7,986 bases of DNA. It comes from Synergistaceae bacterium. GTDB lineage: Bacteria; Synergistota; Synergistia; Synergistales; Aminobacteriaceae. Numbering within the stretch: the first letter of the stretch is position 1; every line of letters begins with the position of its first letter. Below the pieces are notes generated by a model that ran no database searches, was not told where the DNA came from, and saw only the letters and a program-made list of their open reading frames with translations. This document shows, piece after piece, positions 6,149 to 7,986 of this stretch. Location of the stretch: NCBI GenBank assembly GCA_017447325.1, contig JAFSNU010000102.1:1-7986 (forward strand), in the 5' to 3' direction. The position numbers and the translations under genes are program-made.

Positions 6149-7426
6149 ATGAAAGATATAGATGTGTTGATTATCGGAGCGGGCCCGGCCGGAGTTGCCG
6201 CAGGAATAGGCGCACGCAGAGAGGGCGCGGAGCACGTCGTGATACTTGAGCGCGACTGGGACGCGGGCGGAATTTTGCAGCAGTGCATACACCCGGGCTT
6301 TGGCCTGAGAACTTTCAGGGAAGAGTTAACCGGCCCTGAGTACATGCACAGATTTATAAAACAGGCTCACGAGGCCGGCGTTGAGTTCAGACAAAACACG
6401 ATGGTGTTTGAAATGGATGAAAATCCTGACGGCAGCATGGGCGTTTGGACGATGAACAAAGAGCGCGGGATCGAGAGGCTCGAACCTAAGGCTATAGTTC
6501 TGGCTATGGGCTGCCGCGAAAGGCCTTTAGGCGCGATAAGAATACCAGGCAGCAGACCGGCGGGAATTTACACGGCGGGAACTGCGCAGAGATTTGTGAA
6601 CATGGAAGGCCACATGCCCGGCAAGAAGGCTGTAATTTTAGGATCGGGCGATATAGGCTTGATAATGGCAAGGCGTATGATCTGGGAGGGCGCGGAGGTC
6701 GAGGGCGTATATGAAGTCATGTCATGGCCGGGCGGACTTCGCCGTAATATCGCGCAGTGTCTCGATGATTACGGAATTCCATTCCATCTTGAGACGACTG
6801 TAACCAAAATTCACGGCAAAGATAGACTTGAAGGCGTGACGGTCGCGAAGATCGATCCGGCTACTCGCGCGCCGATAGCTGGAACTGAAAGATTTGTTGA
6901 GTGCGACACTTTGTTATTAGCAATCGGCTTAATTCCTGAGAACGAGTTATCGCGCATGGCCGGCGTTGAAATTCATCCGGTGACTGGCGGCCCTGTTGTG
7001 AATGACTTATTGCAGACGAGCAAAGCTCCGGTGTTCGCGGCGGGAAATGTTGTAATAGTTTATGACTTAGTCGATAACGTGAGCGACGAGGGATTAATCG
7101 CGGGAACTAACGCGGCGAAATTTGCGGCTGGCAAGCTTAACGCTGACATGAGACGCATACCGGTCAAGGGCGGCGACAACGTGCGTTTATTCTCGCCTCA
7201 GTATGTGACTGGCGAGCGCGACGTGACTATCTTTATGCGTATAACTCACCCGATCGAGGGCGCGTGCAAAGTCGTAGCGAACACGGATACGGGCGTGAAA
7301 CTTTACATGCAAAGATTAAGATACGCGAGACCCGGTGAGATGAACGAGGTGCGCTTAAAGGCCGAGCAGGTTAAAGAGCTTGGCTCTGACGTTAATAGCA
7401 TTATAATTGACATTCAGCCGGCTTAG
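6149..7426 (+). CDS. FAD/NAD(P)-dependent oxidoreductase, probable electron-transfer partner of the GlpA-like subunit
   Basis: This 425-residue protein has two dinucleotide-binding folds: GAGPAG (10-15) for FAD and GSGDIG (165-170) for NAD(P)H. It also has GCRERP (121-126) and a late FAD motif around VFAAGN (295-300). This matches the pyridine nucleotide-disulfide oxidoreductase superfamily, close to the sarcosine oxidase alpha and cyanide synthase type flavoproteins. The Cys-x4-Cys redox pair of lipoamide dehydrogenase is absent. It starts 12 bases after the GlpA-like stop, with SD GGGAGG (6136-6141) overlapping the end of that gene, so tight co-expression is clear. By position it takes the place of GlpB of the classical GlpABC enzyme, but it is a different protein with its own NAD(P) site. 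I infer that electrons from glycerol-3-phosphate could reach NAD(P)+ here. No membrane segment is seen. Confidence 0.88.
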   Translation: MKDIDVLIIGAGPAGVAAGIGARREGAEHVVILERDWDAGGILQQCIHPGFGLRTFREELTGPEYMHRFIKQAHEAGVEFRQNTMVFEMDENPDGSMGVWTMNKERGIERLEPKAIVLAMGCRERPLGAIRIPGSRPAGIYTAGTAQRFVNMEGHMPGKKAVILGSGDIGLIMARRMIWEGAEVEGVYEVMSWPGGLRRNIAQCLDDYGIPFHLETTVTKIHGKDRLEGVTVAKIDPATRAPIAGTERFVECDTLLLAIGLIPENELSRMAGVEIHPVTGGPVVNDLLQTSKAPVFAAGNVVIVYDLVDNVSDEGLIAGTNAAKFAAGKLNADMRRIPVKGGDNVRLFSPQYVTGERDVTIFMRITHPIEGACKVVANTDTGVKLYMQRLRYARPGEMNEVRLKAEQVKELGSDVNSIIIDIQPA

Positions 7427-7464
7427 ATTAGAGCAAGCACAACTAGAAAACAGTGCAACCCCTC

Positions 7465-7562
7465 ACCCCTCCGTCAGACTAAAGTCTGCCACCTCCCCTT
7501 ACAGGGGGAGGCAAGTTCTAGTCGCCCCTGTAAGGGGAGATATCACGAAGTGACAGAGGGGT
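7465..7562. repeat. Palindromic interspersed element (MITE/REP-like) inside the operon
   Basis: A nested set of inverted repeats. Outer arms are 7465-7476 and 7551-7562 (11 of 12 pair). The central arms CTCCCCTTACAGGGG (7493-7507) and CCCCTGTAAGGGGAG (7525-7539) are perfect over 15 bases. Side hairpins are CAGACT-AA-AGTCTG (7475-7488) and TCAC-GAA-GTGA (7543-7553). The sequence style closely resembles palindromic elements scattered between genes in many gut anaerobes. It codes for nothing I can support. CCCCTCA is doubled at its left end (from 7459), and GCAA (7455-7458) with TTGC (7564-7567) extends the symmetry. It separates the two last genes of the operon and, as RNA, would fold strongly, so it may end or process the transcript. 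Confidence 0.82.
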
Positions 7563-7621
7563 ATTGCTTTTCAAATGGGGCTGCTTTAATTAATTTAAAG
7601 ATTAGAGAGGTGAAAGTTAAA

Positions 7622-7986
7622 ATGCCTGAGGTTAAGAAGTTTATATGCGTGTCGTGTCCGCTGGGCTGCGGCCTAAGCGTGACGTTGGACGACGCTGGTG
7701 AAGTGACGAACGTTGAGGGCAATTCATGCCCGAGAGGCAAGGCCTACGCTGAGTCTGAAGTGAAAGACCCAAGACGCGTGTTTGCCTCGACGGTGAGAGT
7801 GAGCGGCGGCAAGCTGCCCGTTTGTCCGATTAGAAGCAAGACGCCCGCGCCCCGAACGAAATTATTTGACATAGCGCGTGAAGTGGCGAAGCTTGACGTG
7901 AAAGCGCCGTTAGAGATTGGACAAGTGTTAATCCACAACGTATGCGGTACTGACGTTGATATAGTAGCAAGCCGTGATTTAGCAGC
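7622..7986 (+). CDS. DUF1667 (COG3862) Cys-rich protein, probable Fe-S electron carrier (3' end outside window)
   Basis: I translated 121 codons from the ATG at 7622; the frame is open to the window edge. The start has an SD region GAGAGGTGA (7605-7613) at 8 bases' spacing. The N-terminus carries Cys9-x2-Cys12-x3-Cys16 (CVSCPLGC) and Cys36 in NSCPRGK, a pattern like the [4Fe-4S] site at the N-terminus of molybdopterin oxidoreductases. Cys68 and Cys108 follow. The end, VCGTDVDIVASRDL, is typical of the C-terminus of DUF1667 proteins, which are about 115-125 residues, so only a few residues should be missing. Genes of this family are known next to GlpA-like and NAD(P)/FAD oxidoreductase genes in anaerobes. 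By position it replaces the Fe-S subunit GlpC, though it has no membrane-binding part. Cluster binding is inferred from the Cys pattern. Confidence 0.87.
   Translation, partial: MPEVKKFICVSCPLGCGLSVTLDDAGEVTNVEGNSCPRGKAYAESEVKDPRRVFASTVRVSGGKLPVCPIRSKTPAPRTKLFDIAREVAKLDVKAPLEIGQVLIHNVCGTDVDIVASRDLA

Noticed and set aside
6149..7426. Lipoamide dehydrogenase or thioredoxin reductase identity
   Set aside because: The redox-active cysteine pair is missing; Cys46 stands alone near the FAD site.

Overview
The window looks like a piece of a chromosome from a strictly or mainly anaerobic bacterium. It has moderately GC-rich genes separated by very A/T-rich spacers, Shine-Dalgarno (SD) led starts, a glycerol route built on Fe-S/flavin proteins rather than an aerobic single-subunit GlpD, and a palindromic interspersed element of a kind common in gut Bacillota-type genomes. 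Bacillota or Synergistota would both fit; the sequence alone does not decide between them. There are no rRNA or tRNA genes, phage genes, transposases or CRISPR arrays.

Left part (1-1646, minus strand): a two-gene unit. A Mrp/NBP35-type P-loop ATPase is followed 14 bases later by an MBL-fold hydrolase of the COG1237 type, whose 3' end lies beyond base 1. Both read away from a divergent, A/T-rich promoter region (about 1647-1860).

Right part (1723-7986, plus strand): a glycerol catabolic operon in the order glpF (glycerol channel), glpK (glycerol kinase), glpA-like FAD protein with a C-terminal BFD-type [2Fe-2S] domain, a second FAD/NAD(P)-type oxidoreductase, and a small DUF1667 Cys-rich protein that runs off the right edge. 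A near-consensus promoter (TTGACA-17-TAAAAT) precedes glpF. Hairpins follow glpF and glpK, so the operon is probably expressed in graded segments. The logic is glycerol entry, phosphorylation to glycerol-3-phosphate, then oxidation to dihydroxyacetone phosphate by a three-protein flavin/Fe-S complex that appears to replace the classical GlpABC set.

Most unusual points: (1) the glpK frame is open for 66 codons upstream of the canonical start and carries a 27-bp in-frame tandem repeat and an amphipathic-looking N-terminus; (2) a roughly 100-bp four-armed palindromic element sits inside the operon between the second flavoprotein and the DUF1667 gene; (3) the glpF leader can form an A/T-only hairpin whose G-rich loop is exactly complementary to a site downstream of glpF; (4) a TAAT tetranucleotide run lies directly before the glpF ribosome binding site. 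I see a familiar pathway with unusual details and did not find a clearly new defence or mobile system.
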